Source of the DNA: Bacteroidota bacterium
Lineage (GTDB): Bacteria; Bacteroidota; Bacteroidia; Cytophagales; Cyclobacteriaceae
NCBI GenBank assembly: GCA_023417785.1
Contig: JAEZEH010000054.1
Location: 1 to 17,191 of the forward strand
Length of the DNA: 17,191 nt
Direction: 5' to 3'
Below are positions 7,740-15,514 of this stretch, piece by piece; positions within the stretch are counted from its first letter, which is position 1; each line of letters begins with the position of its first letter. The notes beneath the pieces are model-generated. The model ran no database searches. It was not told the DNA's origin and saw only the letters and a list, made by a program, of their open reading frames with translations. Both the position numbers and the translations under genes were made by a program.

Positions 7740-10700
7740 TTAAAATTTAATTCCGATTAACAATACGTCATCTGTTTGTTTTTGATCGCCCCGCCAGTTT
7801 TCCCATTCATGGTCGAAGGTTGACATGGCCTCGTTCATAGACGAGTTGTGGACACGTTCGATGATCTCCCGAACCCTTTTCGGCCCAAATTTACGCCCGT
7901 CCGGGCCACCGAACTGGTCAGGAAATCCATCGGAGCTAAAGTAAATCGAGTCACCTTTATCCAGCTTCAGTTTCGTGTTTGAGAAGTTTGTCTGGTTCTT
8001 GAAGATGCCCCCACCGATCGGGAATTTGTTACCCTTGACCTCTTCCATTACGCTGTTCCTCATGATATACAGTGGACGGTGTGCTCCTGCATATTCTACT
8101 TCCCGTGTATTCATGTTGATCTTACAAAGAGCGATGTCCATGCCGTCTTTGGTGGTCGCATCCTCATCCTGACGCAGGGTAGTCGTTACACCCTCATCCA
8201 GCATATCGAGAATGACTCCCGGTTCGGTGATCTTCCGGCTTCGAACAATATCATTGAGCAGGAAGTACCCGATAAGTGACAGCAACGCACCAGGGACACC
8301 GTGACCGGTACAATCGACAGCAGCAATAAAGACCTCGTCTTTCACCTGAACGAACCAGGGGAAGTCACCCGATACCACATCGCGTGGTTTGTAAAGGATG
8401 AATGAATCGGGAAGCGCCTTGCTGATGACCCGGTTATTAGGCAGGATCGCCGTTTGAATACGCTTCGCGTAATTGATACTCTCGGTGATCTTCTTGTTCT
8501 TGTTCTGGATTTCCAGCTCAATCATCTTGCGCTCGGTGATGTCGTGCGAGACGATAAGAACCGATTCAAGCTTGTTGGTTTCATCGAATTCAGGGATGGC
8601 ATTGACCTGCATTACCCGTTTACCCATTTCTGAGGAAAAATCCATTTCGGTGGATATGGTACTGCTAGATTCGTTCACCTGCTCCACGATCTTCAACCAG
8701 CCATCGAGAACGGAAAAATCAAGTTCAGCTTCTTTGACCTTCTTGTTAAGGAAATCCACTGGCTTCCTTCCGGTATATTCCTCGATTACTGGGTTGATAT
8801 ACGATATTGTCTCGCTTTCCAAACGCGTGATAAGGTCGGGCGAGTTTTCTGATAGCGCCTGCATCTTGCTTCGCATCCGCTGCTCCTGTTCGGCTCTTCG
8901 CTTTTCGGTGATGTCTCGTGAATTAAGAATGTATCCGTGGATCGCAGGATTCGACATACAGTTCGTTCCTGTTGATTCGATCCAAATGAAGCTTCCATCC
9001 TTCGCCCTGTATTCGTACTGAACGGTAACCTTTTCATCAGGGTGTTCATTCATCTTCCGGAAGATGTCGCTGAAAATTGAGCGGTGCTCTGCCTGTACCT
9101 TGTCAACATCACTCTTTCCAATCATCTCCTTCTGGCCATAGCCAAGAATGGTTTCCACGGACGGCGAAATGTATCGGATGGTTTCATCTTCTTCGTAAAT
9201 CGTAATAACCTCGGAAGCGTTTTCCAGTAGTAACTGCATTCGTTTCTGAGTGCGGTTTACTTCCTCGATCTGTTCTTCGAGCATCTGGTTGGAACGCTTG
9301 AGTTCTTCCTGAGTGGCCTGCATTTCTTCCGCATTCTGGCGGAGGACTTCCTGTTTCTCTTTAAGCTCGTTACTCATCTCCTGAGATTCGGCGAGCAGTC
9401 TGCGGGTCCTTTCGTTTACCTTAATATTGAAAATGGTCCGCGCCAGAATCAGGGAAAGTTCCCTTACAAAGTTTACCTGTGACTCATCGAACTTTTTGAA
9501 TGCGGCAAACTCCAGAACCCCGTATACTTCTTCATTCGTAATGAGTGGAACGATAAGGATGCAGGATGGTTTTTGGTCGCCAAGAATCCCTGAGGTCAGT
9601 GTTACGTATTCAGATGGAATTTCGGTACGCAGAATGGTATCTTTTTCAATCGCGGCCTGGCCTACGAGTCCTTCAGCGAATTTAAATTTGGCACGAAGAT
9701 ACTTTTTGCGGTTGTATGCGAAGCTTGCCCGCATCTCAATGAGGTGAGGTGTTACTTCGTCGTTTACTACATAAAAGGCACCCTGAACAGCGCCGATTTT
9801 ACCAAGAATGAACCGGATTACATCGTCGCCAAGCTGATCGATCGAGTCGTGCATCCTCAGGATTTCACTTATCTCGGCAACACCTCTTACAATCCAGTTG
9901 CGTTCAGTGTCTCTGCGTTCGTTTTCAATTAGGTTGGCACGCATGTCGATCAGCGACATTCCCAGCATGTCGTCTTTGCTTGCTGGCACAAACTCGGTGT
10001 CATACTTTCCTTCACCGATCTGTCTTGCAAAGTCAGCGTTCTTGCGCAAGGTCTGAACCAGTTCGTCTACTTTGACACCCATCTGACCAAACTCGTCCTT
10101 GCTGTGGTATCCACCGGTTTCGGGAAGAATACCTTGAGCGACAAGTCCGATCGTATTTTTCATACTGAACAGGGGTCTTGTCACGGCTCTCGACAGTACC
10201 ATTGACATCAGGAATGCGAGCGCAATGATGCACGTACCTGCATAGAAGAAGCTGTTCATGATGTCTCCGGCTTCACCTTCAGCCTCGGCCAGATCCATCT
10301 TGGCAATCAACGCGATTCCGGCCGTATTAATCAGGCGTGACACCTGCAGCACTTCCGTCCCCTTATAGTCTTTACCTTTGCTGGTTGTGCTCTGGCCGTC
10401 GAAGACTGACGCAAAACTCGCTATAAAGGGATGATTCTGTTCAAGCGTTTTGATGGCGGCTGTCGTATCAACGCGGATGGGGCTGATCAATGCCACTTTC
10501 TTCGAGTAAGCATCTCTCCGTGCGAGAACGACCTCACCGGTTTTGCCCAATCCATAGTAATTCGTAAGAATTTTATAGGCGTTATTCAGATTGAGCTTTA
10601 CCAGGATAATAACATCATTCCCGTCGCGGTCTTTGGTTGAACCTGCCACCCACATGTCGTAACGACGAAGGTTTTTGTCACGAATTACATTGGTGAAATA

Positions 10701-11246
10701 TATTCCGTTCTTTGCTTTTGAAAAGGCCCCATCAGGTTCGATAAAGCTTCCCTTTACTTCGGGGTTTGTTGATGCAATAACATTTCCCGAAGTGCTGGTC
10801 AGTGTTATTTCTTCCACCTGCAAAATGGATTTCTGTTCGGTTAGAAAGCTGGCGAGGTCATCCGCGGATTCCGTGGTCATCATCGAAAAATCGTCGGATT
10901 CGCTTTCATCTTCCTCAACTGAGTCGGCTTCCACATCGGCATCATCCATTATATCGGTGTCGAACGAAGCAACCATAAAGCCAGATGATTCATCACCACC
11001 ACCGGCGTGGTTCTTTACCCTGTCGGATTGTTGTAACACCTGAACAGCCAGTGAACCACGGTGGAAAAATGTGTCGAAGTAGTTGGCGTAGTTCTCGGCC
11101 AGCGCTGAGAGGCTGGTTAGGTTCTTTTGGTGCACTGCTTTCGCCTGATAGTCGTAGCTGAAAAAACTTATAGCTGCGACTGCAACCATCGCAATACCGA
11201 GGATCAGCAGTGTTATTTTGGTACTTACGTTAATGTGCTTGATCAT
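7740..11246 (-). CDS. membrane sensor-PP2C (SpoIIE-type) phosphatase: HAMP-GAF-PAS-PAS-PP2C, SiaA-like
   Basis: 1168 residues. Transmembrane helix 1 spans about 11-30 and helix 2 about 333-355; the extracytoplasmic part between them looks like a Cache-type sensor but carries an acidic insert at about 95-120. A HAMP region (tandem-like) covers about 355-445 and a GAF domain about 455-607. A coiled coil with RQNAEEMQATQEE follows at 636-648, then PAS1 (about 669-786) and PAS2 (about 790-906). The C-terminal PP2C domain (about 925-1168) has SGDFPWF, AAVDCTGHGVPGA with Asp978, SSDGFPDQFGG with Asp1106 and QTDDVLLIG with Asp1159/1160, so the metal-binding aspartates are present. By family and position it should dephosphorylate the SiaC-like protein, yet it is much larger than Pseudomonas SiaA (TM-HAMP-PP2C). 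A CCGGAG ribosome site precedes the ATG. It starts 10 bases after the GAF gene stop. Confidence 0.88.
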   Translation of the reverse strand: MIKHINVSTKITLLILGIAMVAVAAISFFSYDYQAKAVHQKNLTSLSALAENYANYFDTFFHRGSLAVQVLQQSDRVKNHAGGGDESSGFMVASFDTDIMDDADVEADSVEEDESESDDFSMMTTESADDLASFLTEQKSILQVEEITLTSTSGNVIASTNPEVKGSFIEPDGAFSKAKNGIYFTNVIRDKNLRRYDMWVAGSTKDRDGNDVIILVKLNLNNAYKILTNYYGLGKTGEVVLARRDAYSKKVALISPIRVDTTAAIKTLEQNHPFIASFASVFDGQSTTSKGKDYKGTEVLQVSRLINTAGIALIAKMDLAEAEGEAGDIMNSFFYAGTCIIALAFLMSMVLSRAVTRPLFSMKNTIGLVAQGILPETGGYHSKDEFGQMGVKVDELVQTLRKNADFARQIGEGKYDTEFVPASKDDMLGMSLIDMRANLIENERRDTERNWIVRGVAEISEILRMHDSIDQLGDDVIRFILGKIGAVQGAFYVVNDEVTPHLIEMRASFAYNRKKYLRAKFKFAEGLVGQAAIEKDTILRTEIPSEYVTLTSGILGDQKPSCILIVPLITNEEVYGVLEFAAFKKFDESQVNFVRELSLILARTIFNIKVNERTRRLLAESQEMSNELKEKQEVLRQNAEEMQATQEELKRSNQMLEEQIEEVNRTQKRMQLLLENASEVITIYEEDETIRYISPSVETILGYGQKEMIGKSDVDKVQAEHRSIFSDIFRKMNEHPDEKVTVQYEYRAKDGSFIWIESTGTNCMSNPAIHGYILNSRDITEKRRAEQEQRMRSKMQALSENSPDLITRLESETISYINPVIEEYTGRKPVDFLNKKVKEAELDFSVLDGWLKIVEQVNESSSTISTEMDFSSEMGKRVMQVNAIPEFDETNKLESVLIVSHDITERKMIELEIQNKNKKITESINYAKRIQTAILPNNRVISKALPDSFILYKPRDVVSGDFPWFVQVKDEVFIAAVDCTGHGVPGALLSLIGYFLLNDIVRSRKITEPGVILDMLDEGVTTTLRQDEDATTKDGMDIALCKINMNTREVEYAGAHRPLYIMRNSVMEEVKGNKFPIGGGIFKNQTNFSNTKLKLDKGDSIYFSSDGFPDQFGGPDGRKFGPKRVREIIERVHNSSMNEAMSTFDHEWENWRGDQKQTDDVLLIGIKF

Positions 11247-11256
11247 AAACTCCGGA

Positions 11257-12021
11257 TTATCCGTTTGACAGGATTTTTTCAGTCATCAATTGAGCCGACT
11301 CTTCAACAAACTTGCGCTGGTCTTCGGTAGCACGATGGAAGGTGGCGATTTCCATAACTCCGAATAGTTTCTCTTTCGTCTTCACCGGTACAATTAGAAG
11401 ATACCTTGGTGATGAATTGCCAAGTCCCGAAAGAATCGTGATATACCCCGTTGGAACCTCATCGACGTAAAGTGTCGTCCCTGAGGATGCGACCTGTCCG
11501 ATGAGTCCTTCTCCAAATTCGTATTTGAGAACAGTGCTTTCTCCCATATTCAACGCATATCCTGCGTAGAGTTCTACCATCCGCTTATTGTCCTCTTCAG
11601 TGGCTTTGTACAAAGCACCCTGCCCGGCATCAAGTTGCTTGCAGATAGTCTGCAGCGCGCCGGAAATTGCGGCTTTGGCATCTGCTTCAGCAAGGCAGGT
11701 TTTGATCGAGTCAAGGCTTATGGTAGTGCGTCCGGCCTGCTCGGCGGCCTCGCGCTTCATTTCATCCTTGTCAATGAGTTTGTCCCGGAATACGATGATT
11801 TCCTTCTTGTACCGCAGTGCGGAAACAAGCGTGAGAAGGCCGAGTAGAAATGTGCCGCCAATAATGAGATAGACTTCTAAAAACTCGGGCTGGTATCCAT
11901 TAGCCAAACGAAGTGATACCGGGAGCGAATAGATAAAGTAAAGCGATACCCCCACGCCAACCATGAAAAGTATGGTCAGGATCAAATTGAGGTTGAACCG
12001 GTCGTTGAATGTGTGCGTCAT
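11257..12021 (-). CDS. two-TM membrane protein with cytoplasmic GAF domain
   Basis: 254 residues. Two hydrophobic segments (about 13-32 and 48-69) are joined by a short extracytoplasmic loop; a helical linker (about 70-102) leads to a GAF domain (about 103-250). The GAF core (YEFGEGLIGQVA, DEVPTGYITILSGLG, RYLLIVPVKTKEKLFGVMEI) is of the same subtype as the GAF domains of the two large sensors in this cluster. There is no catalytic output domain, so it probably acts by protein contact, perhaps as an input or adaptor subunit. Its ATG overlaps the stop of the CheB-like gene by four bases (ATGA), and the PP2C gene starts 10 bases after its stop, which supports one operon and translational coupling. 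The GAF ligand is unknown. Confidence 0.8.
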   Translation of the reverse strand: MTHTFNDRFNLNLILTILFMVGVGVSLYFIYSLPVSLRLANGYQPEFLEVYLIIGGTFLLGLLTLVSALRYKKEIIVFRDKLIDKDEMKREAAEQAGRTTISLDSIKTCLAEADAKAAISGALQTICKQLDAGQGALYKATEEDNKRMVELYAGYALNMGESTVLKYEFGEGLIGQVASSGTTLYVDEVPTGYITILSGLGNSSPRYLLIVPVKTKEKLFGVMEIATFHRATEDQRKFVEESAQLMTEKILSNG

Positions 12022-12611
12022 CGGTACTTTTTATCTAGTTCTTTTAAAAATTCTACTATCTGGTCAACGCGCATTGTATAATCAATTTCAGTCAGGCTGA
12101 GGGCTGCCCTCGGCATCGTATCGATCATACATTCTGAAGGTTCCTGAATAATCGTGGTACCTCCTCTGTCATGTATATGTTTCATTCCCATCGCCCCGTC
12201 CTTATTTGCACCTGACAAAAGAATCCCGATCAGTTTTTCTTTATATACATAAGCACAACTGGACAGTGTGATATCAATCGCAGGCCTTGAGTTGTTTACC
12301 ATCTCCTCCGTTGACAACGCGAAAAAATTTCCGAGTTCGACGGAGAGATGATAATTTGAAGGAGCCAGGTAAACATTTCCTTTCTTGACCGGCTCCTTAT
12401 CATTTGGCTCAGTCACCTGTATCACACTTTTTATCGACAGCGCTTCCACAAAACCATTTCGCACATGTTTCAACCGGTGCAGACACATTATTATCGGCAG
12501 CGGAAATCCCTTGGGCAACTGTGACAAAATCTTCACTACTCCCTGAAAGCTGCCCGCGGAACCACCGATAACAACGGCCTTATAGCTGTTATTTAGGTTG
12601 AATTTACTCAT
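12018..12611 (-). CDS. cheB: CheB-type protein-glutamate methylesterase domain, no receiver
   Basis: 197 residues, only the CheB_methylest catalytic domain; the N-terminal response-regulator receiver of classical CheB is missing. The catalytic triad is visible: Ser18 in VVIGGSAGS, His45 in MCLHRL and Asp138 in SGANKDGAMGM. The product should hydrolyse glutamyl methyl esters or deamidate glutamines on a receptor. Without a receiver its activity cannot be controlled by CheA phosphotransfer. It begins 17 bases after the CheR stop, and its own stop overlaps the next start. With CheR next door and no cheA, cheW or cheY in the window, this is an orphan adaptation pair, probably serving the membrane sensors encoded here. 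Confidence 0.88.
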   Translation of the reverse strand: MSKFNLNNSYKAVVIGGSAGSFQGVVKILSQLPKGFPLPIIMCLHRLKHVRNGFVEALSIKSVIQVTEPNDKEPVKKGNVYLAPSNYHLSVELGNFFALSTEEMVNNSRPAIDITLSSCAYVYKEKLIGILLSGANKDGAMGMKHIHDRGGTTIIQEPSECMIDTMPRAALSLTEIDYTMRVDQIVEFLKELDKKYR

Positions 12612-12628
12612 GCTTATGGCAACTTCAC

Positions 12629-13450
12629 TCAGTCTTTTATTTTCTTGTAAATCTTCTCCTCATTGTTCACCACGATGAAGCGGTTCGCGTAGTCGCACCA
12701 TATAAGCGATTCCTTTGATCCTATAGCCAGGTAGCCATACTTGAAAAGGCTTTCATGAAACTTCTTCAACACCTCGTTCTGCAATGCCTGGTTGAAATAA
12801 ATCATCACGTTCCGACAAAGAACCAGGTCGAACTTGTTGAAAATATCTCCCAACACCAGGTCATGGCGCCGGAATGACACATTCGTTAGCAGCTCTTTAT
12901 CGAAGACTGCGTTACTCCCTTCCTCGCGATAGTAATCTTTGAAGCTTCCCGTTCCCTGAAATCGGATGTAATTCTTCTCATTCAATTCCATGTTCTTCAC
13001 AGGATACGTCGCCGTCTTTGCTTTCTCCAGGATGTTTACATCCAGGTCAGTCGCAATAATGGTTACGTCATGAAGAATACCCATTTCCTTCAGCATGATG
13101 CACATGGAAATGACCTCTTCACCAGAAGAACATCCGGCATGCCATATCTTAAACTGCTTATGATTTAACATGATTGAGGGGATAACCTCCTCGCGCATGA
13201 TTCGCCAGAAGCTGGGATCGCGGAACATCTCGGTTACGTTGACCGTGAGCTCATCCAGAAATTCGTTGACGAAGTTGGGGGTATCAACGAGCTTCTTCAG
13301 CAGTCCGTCTACGGAAAGTTTCTTAAGCTCCAGTATTCTCAGAACACGCCTCTTGAAAGAAGACATCGCGTAGTTCCTGAAATCATAGCCGTACTTCTGG
13401 TAAATCAGTTCAGAAATCTTTTTGAGATCGGAAATATCAATATCGAGCAT
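12629..13450 (-). CDS. cheR: CheR-type protein-glutamate O-methyltransferase
   Basis: 273 residues, normal CheR length. It has the N-terminal helical domain (about 1-70), the TEMFRDPSFW motif (73-82), the SAM-binding loop KIWHAGCSSGEEVISM (101-116; classical form has A-x-C-S-T-G-E-E) and LVLCRNVMIYF (209-219), which closes the active site. It should transfer methyl groups from S-adenosylmethionine to receptor glutamates. No C-terminal pentapeptide-binding beta-subdomain variant or TPR extension is evident. The ATG has only a weak ribosome site, and 114 bases separate it from the sensor gene upstream. That gap shows no terminator and no clear Bacteroidota promoter, so cotranscription with the sensor is likely but not shown. 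Confidence 0.9.
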   Translation of the reverse strand: MLDIDISDLKKISELIYQKYGYDFRNYAMSSFKRRVLRILELKKLSVDGLLKKLVDTPNFVNEFLDELTVNVTEMFRDPSFWRIMREEVIPSIMLNHKQFKIWHAGCSSGEEVISMCIMLKEMGILHDVTIIATDLDVNILEKAKTATYPVKNMELNEKNYIRFQGTGSFKDYYREEGSNAVFDKELLTNVSFRRHDLVLGDIFNKFDLVLCRNVMIYFNQALQNEVLKKFHESLFKYGYLAIGSKESLIWCDYANRFIVVNNEEKIYKKIKD

Positions 13451-13564
13451 AAGGAACTCAAAATTAGTTGGTTCGGGAAACTGTCGGTTGGATTTGATGC
13501 GTAAACCTTACACACGTCTCAAATCAAACCAAGCCCCATGTTTTGCATTATCGTTTAAAAAATA

Positions 13565-15415
13565 TCAAGTCGACTTCTTGTTGATCTCTTCTTGGGTGAT
13601 CCGGATCGCGTCCAGATTTATCTGCAATGCCTGATGGATCTGTTCGGCGGCTTTCCATTGAGCCGCGCGCCCTTCGCATTCACGCAGCGCTTCCTCGAGT
13701 TCCCTGGTTCTCTGATGTGATTCCTGTTCCAGCTGCAGATACCGGGCTTTCATTTCTTCAAGCGCGGCAGGGTCTGACTGGCCGGCCAACATGGACTCCA
13801 ACTCCTTTATTCGGTTCAGATAGTCAGCTTCTTTACGCGTCACTTCTTCCTGGGTCGCCTGAAGCTCTTCCATGTTTTGCCGCATAGCCTCTTCCTGTGC
13901 CTTCATCTCTTCCGCCTGTTGCTGGAACTGGCGGATCAGAAGCTTGTTCTTATTAGCAGTACGTACGTTGGCCAACGATGAGGCGATCATTTCACCCAGT
14001 TTTTCGACGAAAGCAATTTCATGTGCCTGAAATTCATTGAAGGAGGCAAGCTCCACCAATCCATAAACATCACGGTCGACCTTGAGGGGCACGATCAGAA
14101 CCGACTTAGGATTTGCTCCGCCCAGCCCGGACGTTATGCGAACATACTCTTCGGGAATGGCAGTGAGGTAAGTGGTTTCTTTCTCCAAAAAAGCCTGGCC
14201 GAGAAGTCCCTGGCCTGGTTTTACGACTTGCTGTTCGTGTTTCTTCGTGTCGAATGCAAAGAGGGAGATCAACTCAAGATAACGGTTTCGCTCATTGTCG
14301 TCATTCAGGATGTACAGCCCACCCTGATTAGATCGCGTGTAGGATACGAGTGTCGAAATGATTTTGTCACCGAGAACCGAAAGTTCATCATCAGAGGAAC
14401 GCATAATGTCGACAAATCTCGCGAGCCCTTCGTTGGCCCACTTCCTTTTTTGTTCCTCTTCATTGAGCGAGCGAAGCTTTTGTTGCATCTCGATGAGCGA
14501 GTCCGCCAATTTGTTCTTGCCGGGCTCGTAGTTGGGGTCAAGGCTTTCCTTATAATCTATCGTGAAGTCACCTTTGCCTATAGCTACTACAAAATCCGTG
14601 GCATCCTTCAGATTCTCAATGGTGTCATTAATACTGTGGACAACGGCCCCCAATTCGTTGGACGGGAAACCTTCTATTTTCTGGTGATGGGCAACGCTTT
14701 TTTGGATTTCTGATACGGGTCTCAGGATCAGTGCGATGAACAAATAATATACGCCAACCATCACCAGTGCATTGAGTATCACGATGCCGACTTTTGCACG
14801 GGCAAGTCCCAGTTTTCTTATCTCCACTTCTTCATCAAGGTCAGCTACGAGTTTATCGTACCATTGCGACATCGTCAGAGAAAGGCCTTCATATTGAAGT
14901 TTTGTCAGAGCTGACGTGGCGCTGACCAGCATCGCCGGGTTTGGTTCTGCGGTGGCGGTCGCGAGGGTATCGGGCACAATCGGTGCCGCCGGCATCGGGA
15001 TGTCATTCTCGTAATTGCTCAGCAAAAGAAGAATAGTATTCTTATACGTATCCCAGTTGTCTTTAAGTCCGTCGAAGGTAATTCGTGGAAGGCGGGACAG
15101 TGGTTTGATGAACTGATTGCGCTGGCCAAGTCGTCCCCCCGCGAGAAGCGTTTTAAGATGAAAATCGTGTTCTTCCAGGAGCGCGGCGATATTAGGGGCA
15201 ACAGCACGCTGGCCATTCAGAAACTGCTGCACATGCATGGTTAGCTTTTGATTGTGCAGCTGAGTGAGTTGGGTGTACTCGATTTTCAGTTCGGCTTCTT
15301 CAACAGCCCTGATTCGGACGTCGAGAAAAAAGTATTGTGCAACAAAAATGATGAGCGTTAAACCGACCAGATAGGCGCCTAAGTGCTTTAATTGATTGTT
15401 GCGCAGGGATTTCAT
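13565..15415 (-). CDS. membrane sensor: TM-extracytoplasmic-TM-HAMP-GAF-coiled coil, no catalytic domain
   Basis: With ATG at 15415 (preceded by GGTGAG) the protein has 616 residues; a TTG three codons upstream is less likely. Helix 1 spans about 12-31 and helix 2 about 209-231, enclosing a mostly helical extracytoplasmic domain with a Pro/Ala-rich stretch at about 138-162. A HAMP region (about 232-320, ALILRPVSEIQ onward) leads through RKWANEGLARF to a GAF domain (about 340-485; GQGLLGQAF, TSGLGGANP, VLIVPL). The C terminus, about 490-616, is a long Glu/Gln-rich coiled coil with MRQNMEELQATQEE. There is no kinase, cyclase or MCP hairpin tip. It is the first gene of the signalling run, next to cheR and cheB, so the coiled coil is a candidate methylation region and docking surface. 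It shares its HAMP-GAF-coil layout with the PP2C protein downstream. Confidence 0.82.
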   Translation of the reverse strand: MKSLRNNQLKHLGAYLVGLTLIIFVAQYFFLDVRIRAVEEAELKIEYTQLTQLHNQKLTMHVQQFLNGQRAVAPNIAALLEEHDFHLKTLLAGGRLGQRNQFIKPLSRLPRITFDGLKDNWDTYKNTILLLLSNYENDIPMPAAPIVPDTLATATAEPNPAMLVSATSALTKLQYEGLSLTMSQWYDKLVADLDEEVEIRKLGLARAKVGIVILNALVMVGVYYLFIALILRPVSEIQKSVAHHQKIEGFPSNELGAVVHSINDTIENLKDATDFVVAIGKGDFTIDYKESLDPNYEPGKNKLADSLIEMQQKLRSLNEEEQKRKWANEGLARFVDIMRSSDDELSVLGDKIISTLVSYTRSNQGGLYILNDDNERNRYLELISLFAFDTKKHEQQVVKPGQGLLGQAFLEKETTYLTAIPEEYVRITSGLGGANPKSVLIVPLKVDRDVYGLVELASFNEFQAHEIAFVEKLGEMIASSLANVRTANKNKLLIRQFQQQAEEMKAQEEAMRQNMEELQATQEEVTRKEADYLNRIKELESMLAGQSDPAALEEMKARYLQLEQESHQRTRELEEALRECEGRAAQWKAAEQIHQALQINLDAIRITQEEINKKST

Positions 15416-15480
15416 TCTCACCAAATAAGGTAAAAATGGGTAAAGGTGGCGATTGAAACCGGGGAATTGAGGCCAATATA

Positions 15481-15512
15481 TTACAAGGGCATGTAACGAC
15501 AGTACTGTACTG
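15481..15512. promoter_or_regulatory. two adjacent dyad repeats upstream of the sensor gene
   Basis: TTACA-N6-TGTAA (15481-15496) lies next to CAGTAC-T-GTACTG (15500-15512), both perfect inverted repeats, in the 99-base gap between the cytidine deaminase stop and the sensor start. The second cannot form a hairpin because its loop would be one base, so a protein-binding site is more plausible than a terminator. A TATATTGG near 15470-15477 on the minus strand matches the Bacteroidota -7 box TAnnTTTG with one mismatch, but no good -33 TTTG is seen. Regulatory function is an inference. Confidence 0.3.
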
Positions 15513-15514
15513 CT

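Noticed and set aside
8473..9021. 182-codon plus-strand open frame opposite the PP2C sensor
   Set aside because: Its Ser/Leu/Ile-rich translation is the usual shadow of the PAS-region coding strand; no domain or ribosome site.
13451..13564. Promoter in the gap between the sensor and cheR
   Set aside because: TTTG occurs on the minus strand, but no TAnnTTTG lies at a suitable distance; I see no supported regulatory element in this gap.
14021..14713. 230-codon plus-strand open frame opposite the HAMP-GAF sensor
   Set aside because: It is antisense to a well-supported sensor gene with clear HAMP and GAF motifs, and its translation shows no recognisable domain.
15500..15512. CAGTAC-T-GTACTG as a terminator of cdd
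   Set aside because: The one-base centre cannot form a hairpin loop, and no T run follows on the minus strand.
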